64,000 nucleotides of DNA from Chitinophaga sp. CF118. GTDB lineage: Bacteria > Bacteroidota > Bacteroidia > Chitinophagales > Chitinophagaceae. Positions within the stretch are counted from its first letter, which is position 1, and each line of letters begins with the position of its first letter. The translations under genes and the position numbers were made by a program. The notes under the pieces were generated by a model. It made no database searches and was not told the DNA's origin. It saw only the letters and a program-made list of their open reading frames with translations. Below are positions 17,874 through 25,066 of the stretch, piece by piece. The stretch is from contig NZ_FOMK01000011.1 of the NCBI RefSeq assembly GCF_900112615.1, forward strand, positions 124,001 through 188,000, in the 5' to 3' direction.

Positions 17874-18509
17874 ATGGCAGTTGATACAGGAAAAGAGACA
17901 TTACTAATTGAATCACAATACTTTCCGAATCTTTCCTACTATAAAACTTTAGTTAAGAGCGATATATTATTGATAGAAAGATATGAACACTATCAGAAGC
18001 TGAGTTTTCGGAATCGTTGCTATATTGCCGGACCAAATGGAAGCATCCTTTTAAGCGTTCCTTTAGCCCGTGGAAAAAATCAGCGGACGGTAATGAAGGA
18101 TGTAAAAATCAGCAATGAAGAAAAATGGCAGGGACAACATTGGAAAACTTTAGTATCAGCTTACCGCCGGTCTCCCTGGTTCGAATATCATGAAGAGGCA
18201 TTAGGGAAATTATATGAGCGGCCTGCGCAGTTTCTGCTCGACTGGAATATGGCTTGCTTTGAATGGGCTAATGATGTGATCGGTTTATCCCATCCGGTAT
18301 CCTTTACGGATGAGTATGAAAAGGAATATGCTCCGGGTACCGGTATCACCGACCTGAGAGATACGATGTCTCCCTCAGCTGTTGCTTCCCCGGAAGATAC
18401 TCCTGTATATACCCAGGTTTTCCAGGAAAGGACCGGATTCATTCCCAATATGAGCATCCTGGATCTCATTTTCTGTGAAGGAAGACGTAGTCTGGAGTTA
18501 TTAAGATAG
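17874..18509 (+). CDS. WbqC family protein
   Basis: 211 residues matching the WbqC-like family: LIESQYFPNLSYYKTL at the start (the usual I-x-x-x-x-FPNI-x-[YW] motif), the YEHYQKLSFRNRCYI stretch, LSVPLARGKNQ and KWQGQHWKTLVSAYRRSPWF. The family is common in Bacteroidota, often beside signal peptidase genes, and members are linked to polysaccharide or glycolipid biosynthesis loci, but the reaction is not established to my knowledge. No such locus surrounds it here. It is not clearly in an operon with the next gene, which has its own promoter. Confidence 0.85.
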   Translation: MAVDTGKETLLIESQYFPNLSYYKTLVKSDILLIERYEHYQKLSFRNRCYIAGPNGSILLSVPLARGKNQRTVMKDVKISNEEKWQGQHWKTLVSAYRRSPWFEYHEEALGKLYERPAQFLLDWNMACFEWANDVIGLSHPVSFTDEYEKEYAPGTGITDLRDTMSPSAVASPEDTPVYTQVFQERTGFIPNMSILDLIFCEGRRSLELLR

Positions 18510-18598
18510 TAGAAATTTAATATGTGTAAAAGGGGTTAATATATTGGTATGGAATGATTTAAGCTAATATTTAACCGTTTAAAAAAAAGTGCAAGTTT

Positions 18599-18632
18599 TT
18601 GTCTAGTCAATTGGACAAAATATTTAGCTTTG
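18599..18632 (+). promoter_or_regulatory. promoter of the PLP decarboxylase gene
   Basis: TTG at 18599-18601, a 23-nt spacer, and TAGCTTTG at 18625-18632 fit TTG-N17-23-TAnnTTTG. The start site would be near 18639, leaving a leader of about 100 nt before the ATG. Confidence 0.6.
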
Positions 18633-18738
18633 CAACCAATTTTGCTGGGTTTCGAACTGACGTAGGTGTGTAAACCAGGAGTTTTCCAGCGAGGGTTGTG
18701 ATTGCTTTTTCTAATCCTAAAATTTTTCCGGGTTTTAA

Positions 18739-20136
18739 ATGAACAGCACCTACACAGATCTCGTTAATCAAACCTTTGAGTTTCCACAAGAAGGTTTTGA
18801 TGTAAAGAACAACTACCTTCAATTCAATGACCTGAATATCAAGGCTTTGATTGATAAGTACGGGACACCTTTTAAGCTGACTTACCTTCCTAAAATAGGA
18901 ATGCAGGTAAATAAAGCCAAAAAGATGTTCCAGGATGCGATTAAGAAGAACAAGTACGATGGTAACTATTATTACTGCTATTGTACCAAGAGTTCACACT
19001 TCTCCTTTATAATGGAGGAGACACTAAAGCATGGTGTGCATATTGAAACGTCCTTTGCATATGACATTGATATTATCAATAAGTTATATGAGCGTAAGAA
19101 GATCAATAAAGAGACGTTTGTGATCTGTAACGGTTATAAAACAAAACCTTACACCCGGGCAATTGCAAAATTGATCAACAGCGGGTTTAAGAATGTAATA
19201 CCGGTATTGGATAACAGGGAGGAACTGGAGGACTATAAAAAGTTCATCCGTTCAAAAGATAAAGTAAAACTCGGGCTGCGCATTGCTGCAGAAGAAGAGC
19301 CTAGCTTTGACTTTTATACTTCCCGTCTTGGAGTGCCTTCCCGCGATGTGCTGGAGTTCTATGTAGACAAGATCAAAGGGAATGAGAAGTTTGAGCTGAA
19401 AATGCTTCACTTCTTCATGAACAAAGGTATCAAGGATGATATTTATTACTGGAGCCAGTTTAACAGGGTAATCAACCTGTACTGCCAGCTAAAGAAGATC
19501 TGTCCTGAACTGGATAGTATCAATGTTGGCGGTGGCTTCCCGATAAAGCATTCTCTCGGTTTTGATTATGATTACAATTACATCGTGAATGAGATTGTAG
19601 CCAATATCAAAAGCATGTGTAAGAAGAATAAGGTACCTGTACCGGATATTTATACAGAGTTCGGGTCCTTTACCGTTGGCGAAAGCGGTGCGGTAATTTA
19701 TAGTGTGGTAGGAGAAAAGATGCAGAATGACAGGGAAATCTGGTATATGATAGACAGTTCGTTTATCACTACTTTGCCAGATACCTGGGGTATAGGAGAG
19801 AAATTCCTGATGTTACCCATTAATAAATGGGATCAGGAATACCAGGAGGTCCACCTGGGAGGGTTAACCTGCGACGGATATGACTTCTACACTTCTGAAG
19901 AGCATATTAATGCAGTGTTCCTTCCAAAACAGGGAAATGATGAGCCGCTGTATATTGGATTTTTCCATACAGGTGCTTACCAGGATCAACTGAGCGGTTA
20001 TGGCGGTATCAAACACTGCCTGATCCCATCACCTAAACACGTAATTGTAGGATATGATAAGAATGGGCAGCTTAAAGATTGGCTGTATGCTAAGGAACAG
20101 AGCGCCCAGAGCATGTTAAAGATTTTGGGTTATTAA
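18739..20136 (+). CDS. fold-type III PLP decarboxylase, arginine decarboxylase type
   Basis: 465 residues of alanine-racemase fold (type III) PLP decarboxylase. YYCYCTKSSH at 78-87 gives the PLP lysine K84 in the usual YA-x-K position; SINVGGGFP near 255 is the phosphate-binding glycine loop; GGLTCDGYD near 370 corresponds to the conserved C-D active-site segment. Short (~460 residue) proteins like this are commonly annotated as arginine decarboxylase in Bacteroidota, feeding agmatine to polyamine synthesis. Other basic amino acids or carboxynorspermidine-type substrates cannot be excluded from sequence. It has its own promoter and terminator and no neighbouring polyamine gene. Confidence 0.8.
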   Translation: MNSTYTDLVNQTFEFPQEGFDVKNNYLQFNDLNIKALIDKYGTPFKLTYLPKIGMQVNKAKKMFQDAIKKNKYDGNYYYCYCTKSSHFSFIMEETLKHGVHIETSFAYDIDIINKLYERKKINKETFVICNGYKTKPYTRAIAKLINSGFKNVIPVLDNREELEDYKKFIRSKDKVKLGLRIAAEEEPSFDFYTSRLGVPSRDVLEFYVDKIKGNEKFELKMLHFFMNKGIKDDIYYWSQFNRVINLYCQLKKICPELDSINVGGGFPIKHSLGFDYDYNYIVNEIVANIKSMCKKNKVPVPDIYTEFGSFTVGESGAVIYSVVGEKMQNDREIWYMIDSSFITTLPDTWGIGEKFLMLPINKWDQEYQEVHLGGLTCDGYDFYTSEEHINAVFLPKQGNDEPLYIGFFHTGAYQDQLSGYGGIKHCLIPSPKHVIVGYDKNGQLKDWLYAKEQSAQSMLKILGY

Positions 20137-20586
20137 AAAAATGGGTTAGTAATCCACTTACATACCCCGCGACTTTTCGCGGGGTTATTTTTTGCCCATA
20201 ATTATAGTAAAAAAAAGAGCTCCCCCGCATTTACAGAAGAGCCCATTCCACGGCATAGGTTATATCAAAAGCATATAGGAAAATAAGACAAAGGGATAAA
20301 TATAGTTGCGTATAGGGATATAAGACAAAGAAAGGCGGAGGGGTATAAGGAAAATAAAACAGTTGTACTTTGATGGAACAAAGATAGGCTGCCCCAGGGG
20401 ACTAAGAAATACCCGAAAGTTGTAATTTTCCTATAGTGATATTGACAGTTGGGATGATGTTATTAATCCTGCTTGTAATATAGTGGCATCATTAAGCTGG
20501 TCATATCCCTGTAAACTTGTAGTAACAGACCATATTACTAAGCCCTGTTATACATGAGTGCCCTCACACAGACGTGTAGTGAGGGG
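20137..20586. other. 450-nt intergenic region
   Basis: Holds the terminator of the decarboxylase gene and, near 20561-20584, a weak hairpin (CCCTCAC/GTGAGGG) that may end the minus-strand membrane protein gene. No ORF of note; nothing else recognised in the roughly 360 nt between them. Confidence 0.45.
20165..20193 (+). terminator. rho-independent terminator after the PLP decarboxylase gene
   Basis: CCCCGCGA/TCGCGGGG stem with a 3-4 nt loop followed by TTATTTTTT. Confidence 0.88.
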
Positions 20587-21426
20587 TTAGTTCTCCGGTT
20601 GACGGCCCGCATCCAGGTAATCAATAGCGCTTTCACACTGTTTTTCAATCTCTCCCAGGCAGGCTTCCAGTAGTTCTCTGTTGCCATCCAGGTACTTGGA
20701 TTTGCCGGAACGGGATAATCCTTTCAGGATAATGAACTGTTTGGTAAGGTGCTGATTCAACAGGGAAGAGTGTTGCTTTTGCTTCTGCAGGCTAAGCGCC
20801 TCCTCAAAAATAAATATGTTCCGGTAATGTGCCCCCAGCACCCTTATCAGAAAAAGTATATATAATCCGGCCAGGATGGGCATGCTGATAATGTTCTGTT
20901 CCGCAGAATAATTCGGCGTGGCAAATACGGCCAGCTGATTTACGTTCACCCACACTGCCAGCCCAAGATAACCACACAGCAGTGCGCCCATTAAAAGGGT
21001 AGTGGCCAGGTTGGTAGTTATATAGCAGAACAGAATACTTAATAACCATATCATAGTATACCGGGGGGAGGTATCCTGATTATTTAAAAAAGACGAAGCC
21101 ATTGGGACGAGCATCGTACTTAAAACAGCAAAGGTACTAACAGTTTTGTAAGGTACCCCCTTTTTAAGAAGTAACATGCCTAAGAGCAAAAGCACCAGGA
21201 AAACCGGCATTAAAAGTAAATCTGTGGTATTTTGGTTATATAGGCCAATTAGCGCTTTAGGTATTAAAAGGAGGATATGGAAGAAGAGATAATCGAATAT
21301 AAGCTTATAATTACAGTGTTCACGGTTGTCGGTAATTGACCGCAAAGCATTGCCTATCACTACATTTTCAGTAGCGGAATAGACTTTAACTGTCAGGGAT
21401 CGTATCCTGTTAAATAATTGCGGCAT
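20587..21426 (-). CDS. multi-pass membrane protein with a C-terminal coiled segment
   Basis: 279 residues. Hydrophobic segments at about 43-62, 69-87, 97-113, 122-140, 143-160 and 176-197 predict six membrane spans. The remaining ~80 residues are a charged helical tail (FEEALSLQKQKQHSSLLNQH...) that ends with SAIDYLDAG. The layout, an N-terminal six-span module followed by a linker helix, recalls the sensor half of membrane histidine kinases, but no HisKA, HATPase or other output domain follows. It may be a stand-alone sensor or a truncated kinase. It is monocistronic, with no recognised neighbours. Confidence 0.65.
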   Translation of the reverse strand: MPQLFNRIRSLTVKVYSATENVVIGNALRSITDNREHCNYKLIFDYLFFHILLLIPKALIGLYNQNTTDLLLMPVFLVLLLLGMLLLKKGVPYKTVSTFAVLSTMLVPMASSFLNNQDTSPRYTMIWLLSILFCYITTNLATTLLMGALLCGYLGLAVWVNVNQLAVFATPNYSAEQNIISMPILAGLYILFLIRVLGAHYRNIFIFEEALSLQKQKQHSSLLNQHLTKQFIILKGLSRSGKSKYLDGNRELLEACLGEIEKQCESAIDYLDAGRQPEN

Positions 21427-21521
21427 AGGCCTTATGGTTATATGGCAAATTATTCTATAAAAACAGGATACTTGTTAAACGTTTGTGTGAATTATGTAAA
21501 TAGGGCAGAAAAGGGGGAAAA

Positions 21522-21555
21522 TAAAAAGTCCCTCCCGGAAAAACCGGGAAGGGAC
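21522..21555 (-). terminator. rho-independent terminator after hsp20
   Basis: On the minus strand GTCCCTTCCCGG and CCGGGAGGGAC form a stem with one bulge, followed by TTTTTAT. Confidence 0.85.
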
Positions 21556-21585
21556 CTGTCCTTATACAACCGTATCACTAACCTT

Positions 21586-22041
21586 TTACTCTACAACTAT
21601 TGCTTTCACCGGATCTTGTATATTCTCTTTCTTTGATAAAGTCACCTTTAAAATACCATTTTCGTATTTCGCCTGAATTTTAGTGGCGTCTACCTGTTCA
21701 TTTAACGTAAAGGAACGTTTGAAAGAGCGGTAGCTGAATTCACGACGGATCTGTTTCTGGTTTTCGTCCTTGGTTTCGGCTTCTTTTTCTGCGCTAATGG
21801 TTAATACCTTGTTTTCAAGACTGATCTTGAAGTCTTCCTTGTTTAATCCTGGTACCAGCACATCCAGGGAATAAGCTTCTTTGGTTTCATAGATATTTAC
21901 CGGAGGATGAGCACCAAAAAAATCGGCGGTATTGAAATCATCCTTAATAAATTTGTTAAGATTGGCATTATTAAAGATCTCATCTACGATGCCACCAAAT
22001 GATTTTACTACGGGAGCGTGGTTGAATTTTACGAATGTCAT
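21586..22041 (-). CDS. small heat-shock protein (Hsp20/alpha-crystallin)
   Basis: 151 residues, an ATP-independent holdase. An N-terminal arm (1-45) leads to an alpha-crystallin domain from about 46, PPVNIYETKEAYSLDVLVPG, ending in the conserved YENGILKVTLSK (about 128-139, the A-x-x-x-NG-[VI]-L motif). The short tail ends with the sequence KAIVVE, which contains the I-x-[IV]-like oligomerisation residues. It is monocistronic. A strong terminator follows; the divergent bacilliredoxin gene lies 230 nt away. Heat control cannot be read from the DNA. Confidence 0.94.
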   Translation of the reverse strand: MTFVKFNHAPVVKSFGGIVDEIFNNANLNKFIKDDFNTADFFGAHPPVNIYETKEAYSLDVLVPGLNKEDFKISLENKVLTISAEKEAETKDENQKQIRREFSYRSFKRSFTLNEQVDATKIQAKYENGILKVTLSKKENIQDPVKAIVVE

Positions 22042-22231
22042 AATTATAAATTTTAGAGTTTGTTTTAAAAATTTTCAACACTAACTACTAAGCAAATGGG
22101 ATACCATGCCAATAAACCCTGCTATTTTGCTAGTAAAGCCTAATTTAGTCGGACTTTTTGTCTTGTTTCGATTTCAATTGTAGACAAAAAGTCATATTCA
22201 TTCAAGTTTTTCTATTTATCCCCCGATTGAT

Positions 22232-22239
22232 TAACTTTG
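22232..22239 (+). promoter_or_regulatory. -7 box of the bacilliredoxin gene
   Basis: TAACTTTG fits TAnnTTTG, 34 nt before the ATG. Confidence 0.5.
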
Positions 22240-22272
22240 TAAAAACTTAAGAACAAAAAAAATTGCATTAAT

Positions 22273-22686
22273 ATGTATCCAGCAGAATTAGTAATGCCAA
22301 TGAAGGCAGAGTTAACAGATAACGGTTTTGAAGAATTGTTGACATCTGACAAGGTTGATGAAACATTAAAGAAAGAAGGCACTACACTGGTAATGATCAA
22401 TTCAGTATGTGGTTGCTCTGCAGGTACTGCCCGTCCGGGTGTACTGCTGGCTGTAGCACACAGTGAAAAGAAACCAGACAGGCTGACTACCAGCTTCGCA
22501 GGTTTTGATATAGCTGCTATCCAGCAGATTCGTACTCACCTGTTACCTTATCCTCCATCTTCACCAGCTATCGCTTTATTTAAAGATGGTGAACTGGTAC
22601 ATTTCATTGAGCGTCATATGATTGAAGGACGCCCTGCACAAATGATTGCAGCTAACCTGGCAGATGCTTTTGAACAATACTGCTAG
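22273..22686 (+). CDS. bacilliredoxin (BrxA/BrxB, YphP/YqiW family)
   Basis: 137 residues of thioredoxin-like fold. The active site reads NSVCGCSAG with C46-G-C48, the CGC motif that removes bacillithiol from oxidised proteins in bacilli. Conserved flanking segments include MYPAELVMPM at the start and PPSSPAIALFKDGELVHFIERH near 95-116. Family members in Bacteroidota are common, and some of these bacteria make bacillithiol, so a de-bacillithiolation role is a reasonable inference. Its promoter is close and it is not obviously in an operon with lgt, which starts 187 nt later. Confidence 0.93.
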   Translation: MYPAELVMPMKAELTDNGFEELLTSDKVDETLKKEGTTLVMINSVCGCSAGTARPGVLLAVAHSEKKPDRLTTSFAGFDIAAIQQIRTHLLPYPPSSPAIALFKDGELVHFIERHMIEGRPAQMIAANLADAFEQYC

Positions 22687-22873
22687 TTGCTGACGGATAA
22701 CGGGATGCTTAATACAGAACCCAGATTAAGTTTTTGTATTAAGCATTTCGCGTTAAGTATAAATATCATTTGGAATTTGTAATTTTTCCAGCTTACTTTG
22801 GTGGTTTGATTTTCCTTTAGACTAATTCGGCTTTGTTCATAGGGAAATTTCAGATCACCAATTTTTTTTGGCT

Positions 22874-24172
22874 ATGTATCCTAATCTATATTACGCATTC
22901 AAAGACCTGTTAGGTCTTGATCTTCCTTTTCTCAAACTCTTTCAGACATTTGGCTTTTTCGTGGCTATTGCTTTTCTCGCGGGAGCATACATTTTATCCA
23001 GCGAATTGAAAAGGAAAGAGCAAATGGGATTGTTACATGGTATTCAGGAGAAAATAATTATTGGTAAGCCAGCGGGTATTTCAGAATTATTGCTTCATTG
23101 CATCCTGGGTTTTGTACTGGGATTTAAAATAGGAGGAGTAGTCTTTAACTGGGCAGAAGCATCTCAGGATTTCCAGTCCTATATATTATCTGCTAAAGGA
23201 AGTTTTTTAGGAGGTATTATCCTGGGAGCGGTTTTCGCATTCATGAAGTACAGAAGTGCCAAAAAACAGGAACTGACTAAACCGGAAGAGCGTACTATGA
23301 TGGTAATGCCTCATCAGCGGGTACCCGATATTACAGTGCAGGCGGCTATTGCCGGTTTAATAGGCGCCAAGATCTTCCACAATCTTGAAAACTGGAATGA
23401 CTTTGTACAGGATCCGATAGGAGCCCTGACCTCTTTCAGCGGATTGACCTTTTACGGGGGACTTATTGTAGCGGCTATAGTGATCATCCGCTATGCTAAA
23501 TCTAAAAATATCAACATCTTACACCTCATAGACAGTTCTGCTCCTACATTAATGCTTGCTTATGGCATAGGACGTATGGGCTGCCATTTCTCGGGAGATG
23601 GTGACTGGGGCATTTATAACAGTAGTTACATAACAGATGCTACCGGGCATATAACCCAGGCAGATCCTTCAAAATTCCAGGAAGTAGTAAAAGGAAGTGA
23701 GCAGTTCTTTACACGGCAGTACGCCAGTCTGGAACAAATACCGCACGCACCTTTTGTGAAACCGGATGCACTGAGCTTTTTGCCTGACTGGTTTTTTGCT
23801 TACGGATATCCGCATAATGTAATTAATGAAGGAGTGCAGATGGCTGGTTGCTCAGGTAAATACTGCAGTGTATTACCAGTATCCGTTTATCCTACAGCCC
23901 TGTATGAAATTATTGTTTGCCTGTTATTATTCCTGGTATTATGGGGCATTCGTAAAAAGGTGAATGTACCGGGTGTGGTATTCGGCATCTACCTGATGAT
24001 GAACGGTGCAGAAAGGTTCTTTATAGAAAAGATAAGAGTGAATACTAAATATGATATTTTCGGATTTCATCCTACACAGGCCGAAATCATTTCTACTTTA
24101 ATGGTAATAGGCGGAGCAGTGTTGATCTGGTATAGCCGTAAAGTATTTACAGCAGCTAAAACGAGTTCCTGA
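22874..24172 (+). CDS. lgt: prolipoprotein diacylglyceryl transferase, long form
   Basis: 432 residues from the ATG at 22874 (a TTG two codons earlier is less likely). It transfers diacylglycerol from phosphatidylglycerol to the lipobox Cys of prolipoproteins in the inner membrane. Several membrane spans are visible. YGIGRMGCHFSGDGDWG near 230-246 is the Lgt signature (G-R-x-G-N/C-F-x-N/G-x-E-like), and HPTQAEIIS near the C-terminus matches the family's last conserved stretch. It is longer than the ~270-residue enterobacterial enzyme because of an N-terminal extension and loops, as usual in Bacteroidota. The window encodes several lipoproteins that depend on it. A hemerythrin-like gene follows 2 nt downstream. 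Confidence 0.88.
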   Translation: MYPNLYYAFKDLLGLDLPFLKLFQTFGFFVAIAFLAGAYILSSELKRKEQMGLLHGIQEKIIIGKPAGISELLLHCILGFVLGFKIGGVVFNWAEASQDFQSYILSAKGSFLGGIILGAVFAFMKYRSAKKQELTKPEERTMMVMPHQRVPDITVQAAIAGLIGAKIFHNLENWNDFVQDPIGALTSFSGLTFYGGLIVAAIVIIRYAKSKNINILHLIDSSAPTLMLAYGIGRMGCHFSGDGDWGIYNSSYITDATGHITQADPSKFQEVVKGSEQFFTRQYASLEQIPHAPFVKPDALSFLPDWFFAYGYPHNVINEGVQMAGCSGKYCSVLPVSVYPTALYEIIVCLLLFLVLWGIRKKVNVPGVVFGIYLMMNGAERFFIEKIRVNTKYDIFGFHPTQAEIISTLMVIGGAVLIWYSRKVFTAAKTSS

Positions 24173-24174
24173 TT

Positions 24175-24600
24175 ATGCAACGCCATTCTACTTTAATTCC
24201 TTTATCGCAGGAGCATAAACGCCTGCTGTTCGTATGTCGCTATCTGAAAAAGGATGCGGCTCCCTATGAAGGGTTTCCACTTGAAACAGATGCTAAACTG
24301 GCCTACATTGTAAAAGTATTCCAGGAAGTAATGGTGCCACATATCCAGAAGGAAGAATATCTTTTTGAGGTTTGTCTGGGGAAAAACGAAGAAATCGATG
24401 TGCTGATCCGGGAACTGACACTGGATCATCAGCGGATATCCAGGATGTACAGTGCCCTGACTGAAAATACAGATATGATAGCTGCTATGGACCTGCTGGC
24501 CCGTAGCCTTGAGGAGCATATCCGGACAGAAGAAAGGGTTCTCTTTGAAAAAATCCAGGAAGTATTGCCCGATGTGCTTGAGAAGATTGACTGGGAATAA
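24175..24600 (+). CDS. hemerythrin HHE-domain protein
   Basis: 141-residue all-helical protein. Candidate di-iron ligands are spread as in HHE domains: H14 (SQEHKRLL), H56 with E59-E60 (PHIQKEEYLF), H83 (LDHQRIS), and H112 plus E116-E117 (EEHIRTEERVLF). Such proteins bind oxygen or nitric oxide, or protect iron-sulfur repair. The start lies 2 nt after the lgt stop, so it is co-transcribed with lgt; the reason for the pairing is unknown. A terminator follows. Confidence 0.83.
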   Translation: MQRHSTLIPLSQEHKRLLFVCRYLKKDAAPYEGFPLETDAKLAYIVKVFQEVMVPHIQKEEYLFEVCLGKNEEIDVLIRELTLDHQRISRMYSALTENTDMIAAMDLLARSLEEHIRTEERVLFEKIQEVLPDVLEKIDWE

Positions 24601-24618
24601 CAACGACTTATTATATAA

Positions 24619-24651
24619 GAGCCCTGCAATTTTAAATTGTGGGGCTCTTTT
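24619..24651 (+). terminator. rho-independent terminator after the hemerythrin gene
   Basis: GAGCCC and GGGCTC close a longer GAGCCCTGCAAT / ATTGTGGGGCTC stem, followed by TTTTC. Confidence 0.82.
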
Positions 24652-25066
24652 CATTTGCGATGATATATATAAGATATACCCTGAACTGGTAACAAACGGG
24701 AATCAGATATAAAGTAAACAGGCTCATCCTACGTTCATCCTACGTTAAAAACGTAGGATGAACGTAGGATGAGCCTGTTTACTCCCTGTTAAGTTCCTTT
24801 CTGATATGAGTCTGAGTAATATTCACAGTATTGAAGATCAATAAAATCCCCCTAAAATCTGTAACTAAATTCCTCTCAGGGCGTCTTTAATTAAAAAATT
24901 ACCACTCATCCCTTTCCCAGGACCGTTTATGTAAGACTAAGTATTATGCAATACACAGTACATACCTTTACACTGTAGTTGATAAAGAAAGGAACTGTAG
25001 AAGTAAAGGAACTATACATAATAATACTTTAACTATTAGTTTTTTATAAATAATAATCCTCCTTAT
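24652..25066. other. 415-nt intergenic region with a long perfect palindrome
   Basis: Apart from the palindrome at 24713-24783 the region is AT-rich and must carry the promoter of the receptor gene at 25067. TACCTTTA at about 24962-24969 is a near-match to TAnnTTTG. No ORF. Confidence 0.5.
24713..24783. repeat. 71-nt perfect palindrome (34-bp arms, 3-nt loop)
   Basis: The arm 24713-24746 is exactly complementary in reverse to 24750-24783, with AAA as loop. Each arm contains the 11-mer CATCCTACGTT twice in tandem, so the element has four copies of it in all. No T-run follows, and a terminator for the upstream gene already exists at 24619, so a different role is likely. Confidence 0.9.

Noticed and set aside
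20561..20584. Hairpin CCCTCAC/GTGAGGG as a terminator for the membrane protein gene
   Set aside because: The stem is short with no T-run on the minus strand, so it is mentioned only within the intergenic entry.
24713..24783. The palindrome as the start of a CRISPR or tandem array
   Set aside because: Only one palindrome is present with no spacers, and no cas gene is near.
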